DNA of 64,000 nucleotides from Spisula solida (lineage: Eukaryota > Mollusca > Bivalvia > Venerida > Mactridae): the NCBI GenBank assembly GCA_947247005.1, contig OX365957.1:11876817-11940816 (forward strand), written 5' to 3'. Shown piece after piece: positions 10,945 to 23,156 of this stretch. The notes under the pieces are model-generated. The model ran no database searches, was not told the origin of the DNA, and saw only the letters and a list, made by a program, of their open reading frames with translations. Each line of letters begins with the position of its first letter. Position 1 is the first letter of the stretch. The position numbers were made by a program, and so were the translations under genes.

Positions 10945-12658
10945 TAGTAGGAAATACCATGTACTTACTAGAGAGTAGGAAATACCATGTACTTACTAGA
11001 GAGTAGGAAATACTATGTACTTACTAGAGAGTTGGAAATACTATGTACTTACTAGAGAGTAGGAAATACTATGTACTTACTAGAGAGTAGGAAATACCAT
11101 GTACTTACTAGAGAGTAGGAAATACTATGTACTTACTAGAGAGTAGGAAATACCATGTACTTACTAGAGAGTAGGAAATACTATGTACTTACTAGAGAGT
11201 AGGAAATACCATGTACTTACTAGAGAGTAGGAAATACTATGTACTTACTAGAGAGTTGGAAATACCATGTACTTACTAGAGAGTAGGAAATACCATGTAC
11301 TTACTAGACAGTTGGAAATACCATGTACTTACTAGACAGTAGGAAATACCATGTACTTACTAGACAGTATGAAATACCATGTACTTACTAGAGAGTAGGA
11401 AATACCATGTACTTACTAGACAGAAGGAAATACCATGTTCTTACTAGAGAGTAGGAAATACCATGTACTTACTAGACAGTAGGAAATACCATGTACTTAC
11501 TAGAGAGTAGGAAATACCATGTACTTACTAGACAGTAGGAAATACCATGTACTTACTAGACAGTAGGAAATACCATGTACTTACTAGACAGTAGGAAATA
11601 CCATGTACTTACTAGAGTGTAGGAAATACCATGTACTTACTAGAGAGTAGGAAATACCATGTACTTACTAGAGTGTAGGAAATACCATGTACTTACTAGA
11701 CAGTAGGAAATACCATGTACTTACTAGACAGTAGGAAATACCATGTACTTACTAGAGAGTAGGAAATACCATGTACTTACTAGACAGAAGGAAATACCAT
11801 GTTCTTACTAGACAGTAGGAAATACCATGTTCTTACTAGAGAGTAGGAAATACCATGTACTTACTAGACAGTAGGAAATACCATGTACTTACTAGACAGT
11901 AGGAAATACCATGTTCTTACTAGAGAGTAGGAAATACCATGTACTTACTAGAGAGTAGGAAATACCATGTACTTACTAGAGAGTAGGAAATACCATGTAC
12001 TTACTAGACAGAAGGAAATACCATGTTCTTACTAGACAGTAGGAAATACCATGTACTTACTAGAGAGTAGGAAATACCATGTACTTACTAGAGAGTAGGA
12101 AATACCATGTACTTACTAGACAGAAGGAAATACCATGTTCTTACTAGAGAGTAGGAAATACCATGTACTTACTAGAGAGTAGGAAATACCATGTACTTAC
12201 TAGAGAGTAGGAAATACCATGTACTTACTAGAGAGTAGGAAATACCATGTACTTACTAGAGAGTAGGAAATACCATGTACTTACTAGACAGAAGGAAATA
12301 CCATGTTCTTACTAGACAGTAGGAAATACCATGTACTTACTAGAGAGTAGGAAATACCATGTACTTACTAGAGAGTAGGAAATACCATGTTCTTACTAGA
12401 GAGTAGGAAATACCATGTACTTACTAGAGAGTAGGAAATACCATGTTCTTACTAGACAGTAGGAAATACCATGTACTTACTAGACAGTAGGAAATGCCAT
12501 GTACTTACTAGACAGTTGGAAATACCAAGTACTTACTAGAGAGTAGGAAATACCATGTACTTACTAGAGAGTAGGAAATAGCATGTACTTACTAGACAGT
12601 AGGAAATAGCATGTACTTACTAGACAGTAGGCAATATCATGTACTTACAAGACAGTAG
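10945..12658 (+). repeat. 28-bp satellite, main block (about 61 copies)
   Basis: Unit gagagtaggaaatacc then atgtacttacta, spacing exactly 28 bp. Subtypes differ at gagagt/gacagt/gagtgt and tacc/tact. The array lies about 150 bp upstream (minus sense) of receptor exon 10570-10798, so it is in the preceding intron or the 5' flank. Confidence 0.95.
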
Positions 12659-12668
12659 GAATTAAATA

Positions 12669-13170
12669 GGGGTGGGCCGATGCATCGAAATATCGATGCA
12701 TTGCGATTCCGAGCGACCCGATAGTATGGATCGATAGTAAAAGTCTCGACCCAATAACTATCGCCGATAGTTAGCTCAACTATCGATAGTTACAATAGTT
12801 TCCTTTTCATTAATAAAGTTTATTATTAATTTAAAAACAATTTCCGTTCTCGTTAAAAAACTCATTTTAACATTTTAATTTTAATAGTTCCACGCATTAA
12901 AACTGCCACAAAGGATCATATCGCTATCGTTCATGTTCTATTTCTGTCTAATTCATTTTAAATAATTTCCACAAACAGTAGATCAGTATGTTGTACAATT
13001 AAGTGATATCTTACACAGTGCAAATTTGCATTCATAAGTTAATCAGTGGTTTTCAAATCTTGGCAATAACTATTGCAATAGTTTCCAGCAATACAATAGT
13101 ATCGCAATTGTACTTTCAGCAATAGCAATAGTATTGCAATAGTCACAAATGGACTCAATAATCACCCCTA
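12669..13170. mobile_element. 502-bp non-autonomous DNA element splitting the 28-bp satellite
   Basis: It is flanked by perfect direct repeats gaattaaata (12659-12668 and 13171-13180) and starts ggggtgggccgatgcatcga, ending atcacccct. Short TIR (ggggtg/caccc) and an 8-10 bp duplication suggest hAT-like mobilisation. Interior is rich in tatcgat and caatagcaatag motifs; no ORF. Confidence 0.8.
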
Positions 13171-13335
13171 GAATTAAATACCATGTACTTACTAGACAGT
13201 TGGAAATACCATGTACTTACTAGAGTGTAGGAAATACCATGTACTTACTCGACAGTAGGAAATAGCATGTACTTACTAGACAGTAGGCAATATCATGTAC
13301 TTACTAGACAGTAGGAAATATCATGTACTTACGAG
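13171..13335 (+). repeat. 28-bp satellite, block beyond the insertion
   Basis: The same unit resumes directly after the second target duplication and ends near 13335 with ttacgagacatattctg. Confidence 0.9.
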
Positions 13336-13625
13336 ACATATTCTGATGTGAGTAGATTTATGCTCCATTATGTCGCGTAGCATCGTGTCAGATATAATCC
13401 TCCATCAACTATACTAGTCTTCCTATTGACCTACAACAAACATCTTGTTATCAATCATTTGTGTACACATAAACTGCAACGTCACTTTCACAATATCCTA
13501 ACTGGACTGTACATGAATACTCATATTGTTGATGAAGCAATGACAAAATACTTCCTTAGCTGTTATAGCATACTAATAATAGATATAGGTACATATATAG
13601 AATACAAATATTGATTTCCAGTAAA

Positions 13626-13870
13626 AAACAATGGGTAGCACTGTGGTTAACACTCTTGACTACAGAGGGGCCCATGGTGTGAGTCTCAGCCGGGTCACTT
13701 GACCATTCCTTTGGAAAGCGTTAGGGTTGGATACCAGGTTCCTTGCATCACACAAACTTTCTGACTTTTCCCTTGAATGCGGAGGTCATTGGCCAATGGG
13801 CTGGGACAAAATTCTGATGGCCACGCACTTAGTGACTCACAACTGTCTCAGTCAAAGCAAAAGTAAGTGA
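13626..13870 (+). mobile_element. tRNA-derived SINE-like element
   Basis: A-box-like gtagcactgtggttaac and B-box-like ggtgtgagtctcagc 35 bp later, then a 180-bp body ending near agtaagtgatttc. Confidence 0.45.
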
Positions 13871-14231
13871 TTTCAAGTCTGCCACTATACTATATATACT
13901 ACTTGACCTCTGATTCATGTTCAACATACTTGAAGTGTCTCAAGTTGTTGACAGGAAACGGGATGGAAAACAATACTATGTGTACTTAATTCAATAATTG
14001 TTTTAACAAACTGATTGAATTTTAATGTAACAGTTAGTAAAATCTTCCTGTGTTGTAATGTTTGTGAATCAAACTGTATGTATACTTCTTTCAGTATAAC
14101 ACTTATAGTTATCTTTAAGATATGTATGAAAATGTTATGCATTTGCTACCATTATACTGGACCAACCAATCAACAAACCTCATTAGCATATATTTCATGT
14201 CAACTAAACAAATATTTTAAATCACAAGAAA

Positions 14232-14370
14232 AACAAGAGGGCCCATAGGGCCCTAGGTCGCTCACCTGTGCACATTGATCCAGATATTTCCATGTTTTTT
14301 TTTTAAAAAGTTTTCTTATCGGTTGCCATGGCAACCAGAGTTCTGCATGGATTATAATTATTTTAGCTCT
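14232..14370 (+). mobile_element. Truncated head of the 144-bp-unit bivalve repeat
   Basis: Opens aacaagagggcccatagggc and ggtcgctcacctg like the long copies, then diverges. It carries gttgccatggcaac at 14323. Confidence 0.6.
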
Positions 14371-14471
14371 TTTTAAAAAGGATAACCCAAGGAACAGTGT
14401 TACCCATATAACATGAAATACCAGAACCTTTAGAGAAGAAAATTTTAAAAGATTTTACTATAGTATATAGA

Positions 14472-15702
14472 AACAAGAGGGCCCAAAGGGCCCTAGGTCG
14501 CTCACCTGTTGAACTTGACCTAGATTTTGTTGAGATGATCATTGTGACCAAGTTTTATACAGATTAGGCCAATATTGTGACCTCTGGTGACTACACAAGG
14601 TTTTATATGATTTGACCTAATGACCTAGTTTTTGACCCCAGATAAACCAATATCAAACTTGACCTAGATTTTGTTGAGATGATCATTGTGACCAAGTTTA
14701 ATAAAGATCAGATCAAAACTGTGACCTATAATGACTACACAAGGTTTTTCTATTATTTGACCTTGTGACCTAGTTTTGACCCCGGATGACCTCATATCGA
14801 ACTTTATCTAGATTCTGTTGAGATGATCATTGTAACCGAGTTTCATAAATATTAGACCAAAATTGTGACGTCTAGTGACTACACAAGGTTTTTCTATGAT
14901 TTGACCTTGTGACCTAGTTTTTGACCCCGGATGACCCAATATCAACTTGATCTAGATTTTGTGGAGATGATCATTTTAACGAAGTTTCATAAAGATTAGA
15001 CCAAAATTGTGACCTCTAGTGACTACACAAGGTTTTTCTATGATTTGACCTTGTGACCTAGTTTTTGACCCCAGATGACCCAATATCGAACTTGACCTAG
15101 ATTTTGTTGTTATGATCATTGTGATTAAGTTTCATAAAGATCAGGCCAAAACTGTGACCTCTAGTGACTACACAACGTTTTTCTATTATTTGACCTTGTG
15201 ACCTAGTTTTTGACCCAAGATGACCCAATATCGAACTTGACCTAGATTTTGTTGTGATGATCATTGTGACTGAGTTTCATAAAGAATAAGTCAAACTTGT
15301 GACCTCTAGTGACTACACAAGGTTTTTCTATGATTTGACCTTGTGACCTAGTTTTTGACCCCAGATGACCCATTATCGAACTTGACTTAGATTTTGTTGA
15401 GATGATCATTGTGACCAAGTGTCATAAAGATTAAATCAAAATTGTGACCTATAGTGACTACACAAGGTTTTTCTATGATTTGACCTAGTTACCTAGTTTT
15501 TGACCCCAAATGACCCAATATCGAACTTGGCCTAGATCTTGTTGAGATGATCGTTGTGACCAAGTTTCATAAAGATTTGGCTAAAATTGTGACCTCTAGT
15601 GTCTACACAAGCCAATTGTTGACGGACGGACGGACGACGTACAACGGATGAAGAGTGATCACAAAAGCTCACTCTGTCACTTTGTGACAGGTGAGCTAAA
15701 AA
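14472..15702 (+). mobile_element. Bivalve repeat element with internal 144-bp tandem units, copy 1
   Basis: It opens aacaagagggcccaaagggc and gctcacctgt and closes gtgacaggtgagct, so the ends are short inverted repeats. About eight internal units carry gacctctagtgactacac and ttgaccttgtgacctag, with 144-bp spacing. The right end holds gacggacggacggacgacg. Non-coding. Confidence 0.85.
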
Positions 15703-15925
15703 GGGAAACTACCCATATTATTCTTGCTCAAACTTTTTTTTGAATGGTTTTCAACCACAAATGAGAATTTACACGTGTGGTTGAAGGATAATATTACAAA
15801 TTGGGCCCAATATAAAGTTTGTAAGAGTACCAGTCGAGGCACAATACGAAAATGACGACTATACGAGAAAGTTCACTTGAACTCAGATTATGGAGGTCAC
15901 GTGATGTGATGCTAAAAATAGGTTG
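15703..15925. other. Spacer, nothing recognised
   Basis: AT-rich single-copy-looking DNA between repeats. Confidence 0.3.
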
Positions 15926-16060
15926 TCAGAGGTTTCGTGAATTTACTTGTTCGTGTAACTGATATTACAGTGCAATCGGTCGGAGGGTTCGTGTAACTGA
16001 TAATTTAGTGTACCTTTAAGTATAGTATATATACTGTCGATCATAGGTGTGATAAACTTT
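15926..16060 (+). repeat. Element end, family with GGTTTCGTG motifs (left)
   Basis: Carries agaggtttcgtgaat, ggagggttcgtgtaac and gatcataggtgtgataaac. The first parts recur inverted at 26140-26240; the last recurs inverted at 21101-21122. Confidence 0.5.
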
Positions 16061-16326
16061 ATTGGAAAAGGTGTTTTGTTAATAAGACAGGCGAATAATG
16101 ACATTGTAGTGTCACATAAACTGTGGAGCATTTCACAATTGAAAATATCTCTTTTGACGTAAACTATATATTTGTTGCTGTAAATACCTAGATATTAACA
16201 CTGGATAGTACTGAGTATATGCAAATAAACATATAGTTTGTGACAAATGTTAAAAAATATAACTAGATAACGAGCTATAAAGTTCATAATTTTATAATAA
16301 TTATATTTAATTATTTACACAATGCA

Positions 16327-17370
16327 TAGGCGGATCCAAGGGGGGGCGGACCCGGCGTACGCCCCCCCTAAAATCGTCGGAGCCTAGGTAATTTATCATA
16401 TTTTGGATGTAAGAACAATATTGATATGCAATTTTTTTCGCTCACTTCAATAAAACAATAATCAATTTATTGATTTTAAAGTGAACTTAATGCTGTATGC
16501 AAGCAACAAGATATGGCTGATTGGTAGCATGGTGCCAAACATCGGCTTGCACATTAAAAATGTCTGACAAGTCATAAAAGATTAATACAGTTGGCTTGAT
16601 TTTCTAATAAACCTGTCCTTTTCATTAAAAAAAGATATCTCAGAATGCAGCTGACGAATTCCGTGGTTCTTTTTAGAACGTCACGAGGCAGAAAGTATTC
16701 CACATTTCCACTTGAACAAAAGTGAAGCCCTGGAGTTCGCAGGGTATGCTGCTCAGATAGACAGTGCATTTTTTCTTCGTGACGTATTCACAGCAGCTAT
16801 ATATCAGCACGCATGTTAATTAACATGCGTGATATCAGTGAATATTATCCAGTCGATTATCGTTAGTCCTGGCTATATAAACAACGATTTTTCTTGCTCG
16901 TTTCGCTCGCTGTAGATCTACACAAATTCAATGAAAGTTTTCGATTTATCAATGAGTTTGTTGGGTATGCTGCTCAGATAAACACTGATTTTTTCCAATT
17001 CTTACAATTACTAAATCAGTGAATATTACCAAGTGATAAGTGTGTGGTGCATGCTGCTGAAATTATTCAAATAGATAATTGCATTTTTTTTCTTGCTCGC
17101 TCCGCTCGCACAACCGCTATCAGTTAAGTTTGTCAAGTAGGGAATGAGTATGCGGGATATGCTGCTCAAATAATTAATTATATTCTTGCTCGCCTTACTC
17201 TCACATTAACTTTATCAATGATTATTATAAGATGAAGAACGAAATTGTGTGGAATGCTTCTCAGAGATACATTTTTTCTTGCTCGCTTCGCTCGCACATT
17301 TCTTTGAGGGGGGGGGGGATCAATACATGAATGTACGCCCCCCCCTAACGCCAAATCCTGGATCCGCCCC
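16327..17370. mobile_element. 1.04-kb MITE with GGCGGATCC termini and TGCA target duplication
   Basis: Left taggcggatccaaggg and right ctggatccgcccc are inverted, with G/C runs just inside (gtacgcccccc on both sides). It is flanked by tgca (16323-16326, 17371-17374). The interior holds at least four copies of cttgctcgcttcgctcgcac-like text. No ORF with recognisable function. Confidence 0.75.
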
Positions 17371-17397
17371 TGCAATGTTTTATAGCTATGTCATGTT

Positions 17398-17506
17398 ATA
17401 GTTAGAACATATTAAGTAAATTTTAATGATTAAAAAGGGCGGAGCGAGCGAAGCGAAGCGAGGCCTTTTTAGTCATTAAAATATACTTAATATGTTCTAA
17501 CTAACT
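17398..17506. repeat. Long perfect-looking hairpin
   Basis: Arms gttagaacatattaagtaaa and aatatacttaatatgttcta, each extended by ttttaatgattaaaaaggg or its complement, enclose a short gagcgaagcgaagcg loop. Arms about 38 bp, loop about 25. Confidence 0.8.
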
Positions 17507-17665
17507 TAGAATATAACATTCTACATTCTGGTTGGCCGGTAGAAATTAGCGCCAACGCAAGACGTCAAGTCTGTTAAGAGAAAATTTTAACGATTAAATT
17601 TTCATTTAACCGCGAAAATGCGGCGTTTTCATTGGCTCATAATGTAGGTTATATTCTAAACATAA
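17507..17665 (+). repeat. Dispersed repeat shared with 4383-4645
   Basis: Continues from the hairpin with tggttggccggtagaaat and ends taggttatattctaa, as at 4.4-4.6 kb. Confidence 0.5.
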
Positions 17666-18038
17666 ATAAACACTATGTGTGCTATTTCGTATATATTATA
17701 TTGTTTATATACAAGGGTAACAGTTATGAAATTTCGAGCTTCTGAAACCCTGAAAACCCATAGGAAAAATAAAAAGCGGCCCACGTAAACGTTGAATACT
17801 ATACATGCATATCACTAACATTATGACAGGAAAAATGTTACAAAAATGAGAAACAGTCACAGGTTAAAGTCTCTGGCACATAATTATGTACACTGCTCAC
17901 AAATGCTACGCCACTTGTGAAAATATTGATTTATGTGATCACTCGTTGAAATAAAATTCGATCTTGCACCAAAAATATTATATTAGGTCAGACAGGGAAG
18001 GCAGCACTCAACTTAACCAGCCGAGCACAGAAAACATT
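17666..18038. other. AT-rich spacer with repeat fragment
   Basis: The stretch gtcagacagggaaggcagca … ccagccgagcacag (17989-18030) recurs at 55889-55930 and partly at 23062. Otherwise nothing seen. Confidence 0.4.
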
Positions 18039-19263
18039 AACAAGAGGGCCCAAAGGGCCCTAGGTCGCTCACCTGTCGAATTTAACCTAGATTTTGTTAA
18101 GATGATCATTGTGACCAAGTTTTATACAGATTAGGCAAATATTGTGACCTCTAGTGACTACAAAAGGTTTTTATATTTGACCTAATGACCTAGTTTTTGA
18201 CCCCAGATAAACCAATATCGGACTTGACCTAGATTGTGTTGAGATGATCATTGTGACCAAGTTTCGTAAAGATCAGGCCAAAACTGTGACCTCTAGTGAC
18301 TACACAAGGTTTTTCTATTATTTGACCTTGTGACCTAGTTTTTGACCCCAGATGACCCAATATCAAACTTGATCTAGATTTTTTTAGATGATCATTGTGA
18401 CCGAGTTTCATAAAGATTAGACCAAAATTGTGACCTCTAGTGACTACGCAAGGTATTTCTATGATTTGATCTTGTGACCTAGTTTTTGACCCCGGATGAC
18501 CCAATATCAAACTTGACCTAGATTTGGTTGTGTAGATCATTGTGACAAAGTTTCGTAAAGATTATGCTAAAACTGTGACCTCTAGTGACTACACAAGGTT
18601 TTTCTATGATTTGACCTTGTGACCTAGTTTTTGACCCCAGATGACCCATTATCGAACTTGACCTAGATTTTATTGCGATGATCATTGTGACCAAGTCTCA
18701 TAAAGATTAGACCAAAATTGTGACCTCTAGTGACTACACAAGGTTTATCTATGATTTGACCTTGTGACCTAGTTTTTGACCCCGGATGACCCAATATCGA
18801 ACTTGACCTAGATTTTGTTGAGATGATCATTGTGACCAAGTTTCATAAAGACTATGTCAAAATTGTGACCTCTAGTGACTACACAAGGTTTTTCTATGAT
18901 TTGACCTTGTGACCTAGTTTTTGACCCCTGATGACCCAATATCAAACTTGACCTAGATTTTGTTAGGATGATCATTGTGATAAAGTTTCATAAAGATTAA
19001 GTCAAAATTGTGACCTCTAGTGACTACACAAGGTTTTTCTATGATTTGACCTAGTGACCTAGTTTTTGACCCCAGATGACCCAATATCGAACTTGGCCTA
19101 GATTTTGTTGAGATAATCATTGTGACCAAGTTTCATAAAGATTAGGCTAAAATTGTGACCTCTAGTGTCTACACAAGCCAATTGTTGACGGACGACGGAC
19201 GGACGACGGACGAAGAGTGATCACAAAAGCTCACTCTGTCACTTTGTGACAGGTGAGCTAAAA
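18039..19263 (+). mobile_element. Bivalve repeat element with internal 144-bp tandem units, copy 2
   Basis: Same head, internal units and tail as 14472-15702, including the gacggac run near 19190 and the closing gtgacaggtgagct. Minus-strand frames inside (for example 18229-18540) are repeat translations. Confidence 0.85.
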
Positions 19264-20630
19264 ACACACGAAGCACAAAGCGCTGAACCAACAGAGCACA
19301 GGAACATAAAAAACATACAAGGCACAATGCACCAAAATAAAAAAATACCATGAATATATTACAAGCTTCTTGTGCGGAATATATCTGTAAAATCCTAAAT
19401 TTCGTCTATCACATGTCTTATACTTGTGTAAACTATTGAAATAGATCTCAACCCGGAGTGTTCAATAATCTATGATTGTTGCAGATTCCGTTACTCTTTA
19501 CCACATCATTGCGTAGATGTTTTAGTACATATAGTTATGAGTCCTAACAATGCCAATCGCTTGTGTTGATACCCGCCCATTTCATAATTATAGTTTTTGT
19601 CTTCTTATAACTGTTATAGTGTTGCCTCTTTAAATAAAGTCGTTATTATTATAATTATTATTATAGTATGCGATTAGCACACTTATTAAATATGCGCCAT
19701 ATTCATACAAAAGTATTGTGATGACCGTATTAAAATATATCTGTATGTACACCTTAATGAGATTACCGATGTTATTTAACAACCCACTATACAACTTAAT
19801 TGGATTATCGACACGCTTTTAACTATCCAATATACAAAGTAATGGGATTATCCATTATACAGTAGTTAATTGATGATTAATCAGACAAAAGTAGCTGTCA
19901 CCAATGTCAGTATTGTATTTGTTAATTAATTATCGGCATAAACATCGTATTTTTTTATTATACATGTAGTTTGATATATCTAAAAATTAAGATAATGTAT
20001 ATTAATTGGATGTGATAGAAATTTGAAATTCATGTCTTATGTCACTTAGTATAAGTAATTTATTATGATGACAGATCCGTGCATAAACGTGTATATGATC
20101 AATCGTCATAATTCTACAAATACACGTACATCAACTTTATATGAATACCAATAAAATTTACTTATATAAAGCTACGTATATAATTATTCAAAGTAAGGGG
20201 ATTCCACAATTTTTCAAAATGTGATAATACATTCAGTAATTATTAATTTGGATAAAAGAGTTGCTGACGCCGAACTGTAAAAACTGATGTTTCTGATCAT
20301 ACACATTCTCGATCACCTAATTATTCTTCACCTGCGATATCAGTGAGTCTGGGAACTTGACTAACCACTGATGTATAAGGATGGGTCATACATCATCAGG
20401 TTCATTGAAATAAATAACAGATTCCTTTGACAAATATTTGCATTCAAAATTTTAACGAGGCTTTGATGACTTATGTATTTATGACTGTATTTAAAATAGC
20501 TTTGATATACAGTCTGTTTCATAGGATAACATAAGCGCTTTCTTGTTTTGTATTGTAACTAATCTTGAATGCCAAGCATAGCCTTTATTGGCCAGTCAGC
20601 TTTCTGTTGAAATATATGACAGGCGTATGA
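19264..20630. other. AT-rich DNA with no gene
   Basis: A possible old retroelement 3' end at 19560-19660 (aataaagtcg followed by tta repeats). Remainder unremarkable. Confidence 0.35.
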
Positions 20631-20631
20631 G

Positions 20632-20708
20632 TGCCTCCACGCGTATTTGAACCCGGGTCGCTAGGTTAGACAGCAAGCATGCTAACCATTGAGCTACTAA
20701 CGCACATC
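20632..20708 (-). mobile_element. tRNA-like sequence, SINE head or tRNA pseudogene
   Basis: On the minus strand: A-box tagctcaatggttagca, then B-box gggttcaaatac at the right spacing. Flanks do not close an acceptor stem, so a SINE head or pseudogene is likelier than a functional tRNA. Confidence 0.5.
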
Positions 20709-21795
20709 TATTGCGCTAAATTAGACAATTATAGTTAATATAAACATGTCTGATAGAATATATAGAATTCATTACAATATGTCTTTACAATGTAACATTT
20801 ATATATCACTGTACCCATGTTGCCTTTATGCTTGTGATAAATAAAGTTGTGTTCTATTCTGCTCTGTGACAATTCTAATAAATATGCGATGTTGAATTTC
20901 TCTATATATATACAAATTAGGAGGCAATAACTGTAATATACTATATTTCCGTCTAATCCATGTTAGTACAAAATAACACATTTAAAATATCATATCACAA
21001 ATAACACATGCATATGACCATTCGATATAGAATTATTATTAAGAGACTCAATTTACCTGATACTACAATGTCATCAATCATCATACGCCTTTTAAAATAG
21101 TGTTTATCACACCTATGATCGCCAGGGGTGACAGTGGGTTCGTCAAATATCCGGTTCGTAAAACAGGTTGTGGTTTCGTCAAATTGAATTATAGAGGGAT
21201 TTGAGTTCAATAGATAGAAGTGTGAGCAAACACCTTTTGTTAAGATGTAATTGTATTGTATGGGAATGACGATTGACGTTTATGGTCGTATACCCAGTGT
21301 CACTGTGACAGCTAAATTGCTATTGTAAATGTGTTATGCATATGTATCCTGTATTTTACAGGACTCTGCAATAATGAAATAAGCTGAAACTGAACTGATT
21401 TAATAAAAAATATTTGTTAGTATTGTAATAGATCTAATTGTGTGATAATCATGCAATTGTTTGTGTGTTTTAATTAAATGACTGTTATTTTTCAGGAGTA
21501 AATGCAGAAAAGTCAGCATAAAATACGTCAATATTTATAATAATATTATTAAAACAGAAGATATATAAAACAAAGAATAGTTTGTGTTTTAGTATAAAAA
21601 TTAATATCCATGCATATATGATGCATTAATATATATTATACATTAACAATAACATATTATGTTAAAAACTTTATGATCAGTCAGAATGCGATAGATGTAT
21701 ATTAATATTTATACATTAAAGGCTTGCACATCGGGTCTGAAAAAGAGATACATAAATAGTATCAATCATATCGCAATTAATTTTTTTTCTTTTAT
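20709..21795. other. AT-rich DNA with an element end
   Basis: Contains the GGTTTCGTC-type element end at 21100-21205 (gtttatcacacctatgatcg, gggttcgtcaaatat, tggtttcgtcaaattg). No exon seen. Confidence 0.4.
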
Positions 21796-21796
21796 A

Positions 21797-22772
21797 CTGG
21801 CATGCGAGGTATTACCGGACAGAAATGGCATAAAAAGCTTCATGTCAAGTTAAAAATCGATTTTTACCCAGAATTTTTGGTGCTGACACATACCTGTGTT
21901 CAAGGCCTTCCTAAAAATAGAATTCCCGAAAAATGACGTCACCATAACATCCAAATTTAGGGGCCCAAACAGGGGCACTTTTTACGCTTTTTTTAACGAC
22001 GTTCAGCAGGTATTACCGGACAGTCGGTTTCAACCATTTTTAACTTAAAATTTGGAAACTTATTATAGGAAATGATTTAAACAGGGTTCGTACTTTCTAT
22101 TTATGCGAAAATATGTCACGATTTTCGTAATAACAACGTGTGACGCGCCATGTTTTCCCGCCAGGTGGCGTTCTGTGGTAGGTCAGATGCCGTAATATAC
22201 CGTACATAACATACCGATAAAAAGTCGATTAAAACGATTAAAAATCAACTCAGACTTATCGATAAGATCTTAAAAAGGGTTACTCAACTGATATCCGTTG
22301 ACAAATTTCGTAATTAACAATATCCTGCTGAAATTAGAGCTGGTATAAATGGAAGAAATTAAATTTAAAAAAAAAAAGATAAAAATTTTGACGCCGCGAG
22401 GAACCGATCGCGGGTCCTCTTGCTTCATAACCTAAGACGTTAACCACTCTGCTATTCACTCTTTACATAAAATGAAGCTAATTAATTTAACCGTATAAAA
22501 TCAATGACGCACACGCTCAGCTCGTGTTTTTTGCGCATGCGCACACGATGGTGATTTCCCCAAGCGCCGCTAACGTAAACACGCAGCCGCGTACGACATT
22601 TTGGATCAATAGACAATGTTTTGTTAATCTTGAATATTTTTTTTCTTCTAGATTTATTCAAAACACGCTTCTGAGTGATTAGGTACAAATATCAATACAT
22701 AGCTCCAGAAAATAAGCGTCTAGGACCAGTTGTCCGGTCATTACTGCTGTCCGGTAATACCTCGCATGCCAG
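21797..22772. mobile_element. 0.98-kb TIR element flanked by TA, copy 1
   Basis: 26-bp inverted ends start ctggcatgcgaggtattacc and the right end is its complement; TA lies on both sides (21795-21796, 22773-22774). An internal extra attaccggacag lies at 22013. TA duplication fits Tc1/mariner-type transposition of a non-autonomous element. A tRNA-like stretch (tagcagagtggttaacg, minus) sits near 22381-22458. Confidence 0.85.
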
Positions 22773-22774
22773 TA

Positions 22775-23156
22775 GACATAGTCATGGACCCTCTATAATT
22801 TCAAAAACCTAAATGTATATTTAGGTCTTTGCTCTATTCTTCGTCCCAGGACATAGTAGATCTACATATAAATGACAATATTCAATTGGAAATAAAACAC
22901 CTTTTATAAAATATGTTTTCATTTTTTGATGTGAATATCCTTTACATATATGTATACTTTCAATGTAGCATAATGGTTTTTATTTAAAAAACCTGATGCC
23001 GACTTGATATTTCCTGATATGGTTATACACTGATGGGTTCAATTTCAGCTACCCAAGTTACCTTAACCAGCCGAGCACAGAAATTTGATTATTTTATACA
23101 TTATATCACGCACGTTTATTTGTCCGATGCATGTATATCACACTACGACAAACATA
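22775..23156. other. Spacer between the two TA-flanked elements
   Basis: AT-rich. Contains ttaaccagccgagcacag (23062), also seen at 18013 and 55914. No gene. Confidence 0.4.

Noticed and set aside
20632..20708. Functional tRNA gene
   Set aside because: A and B boxes are present, but acceptor arms do not pair well by eye.
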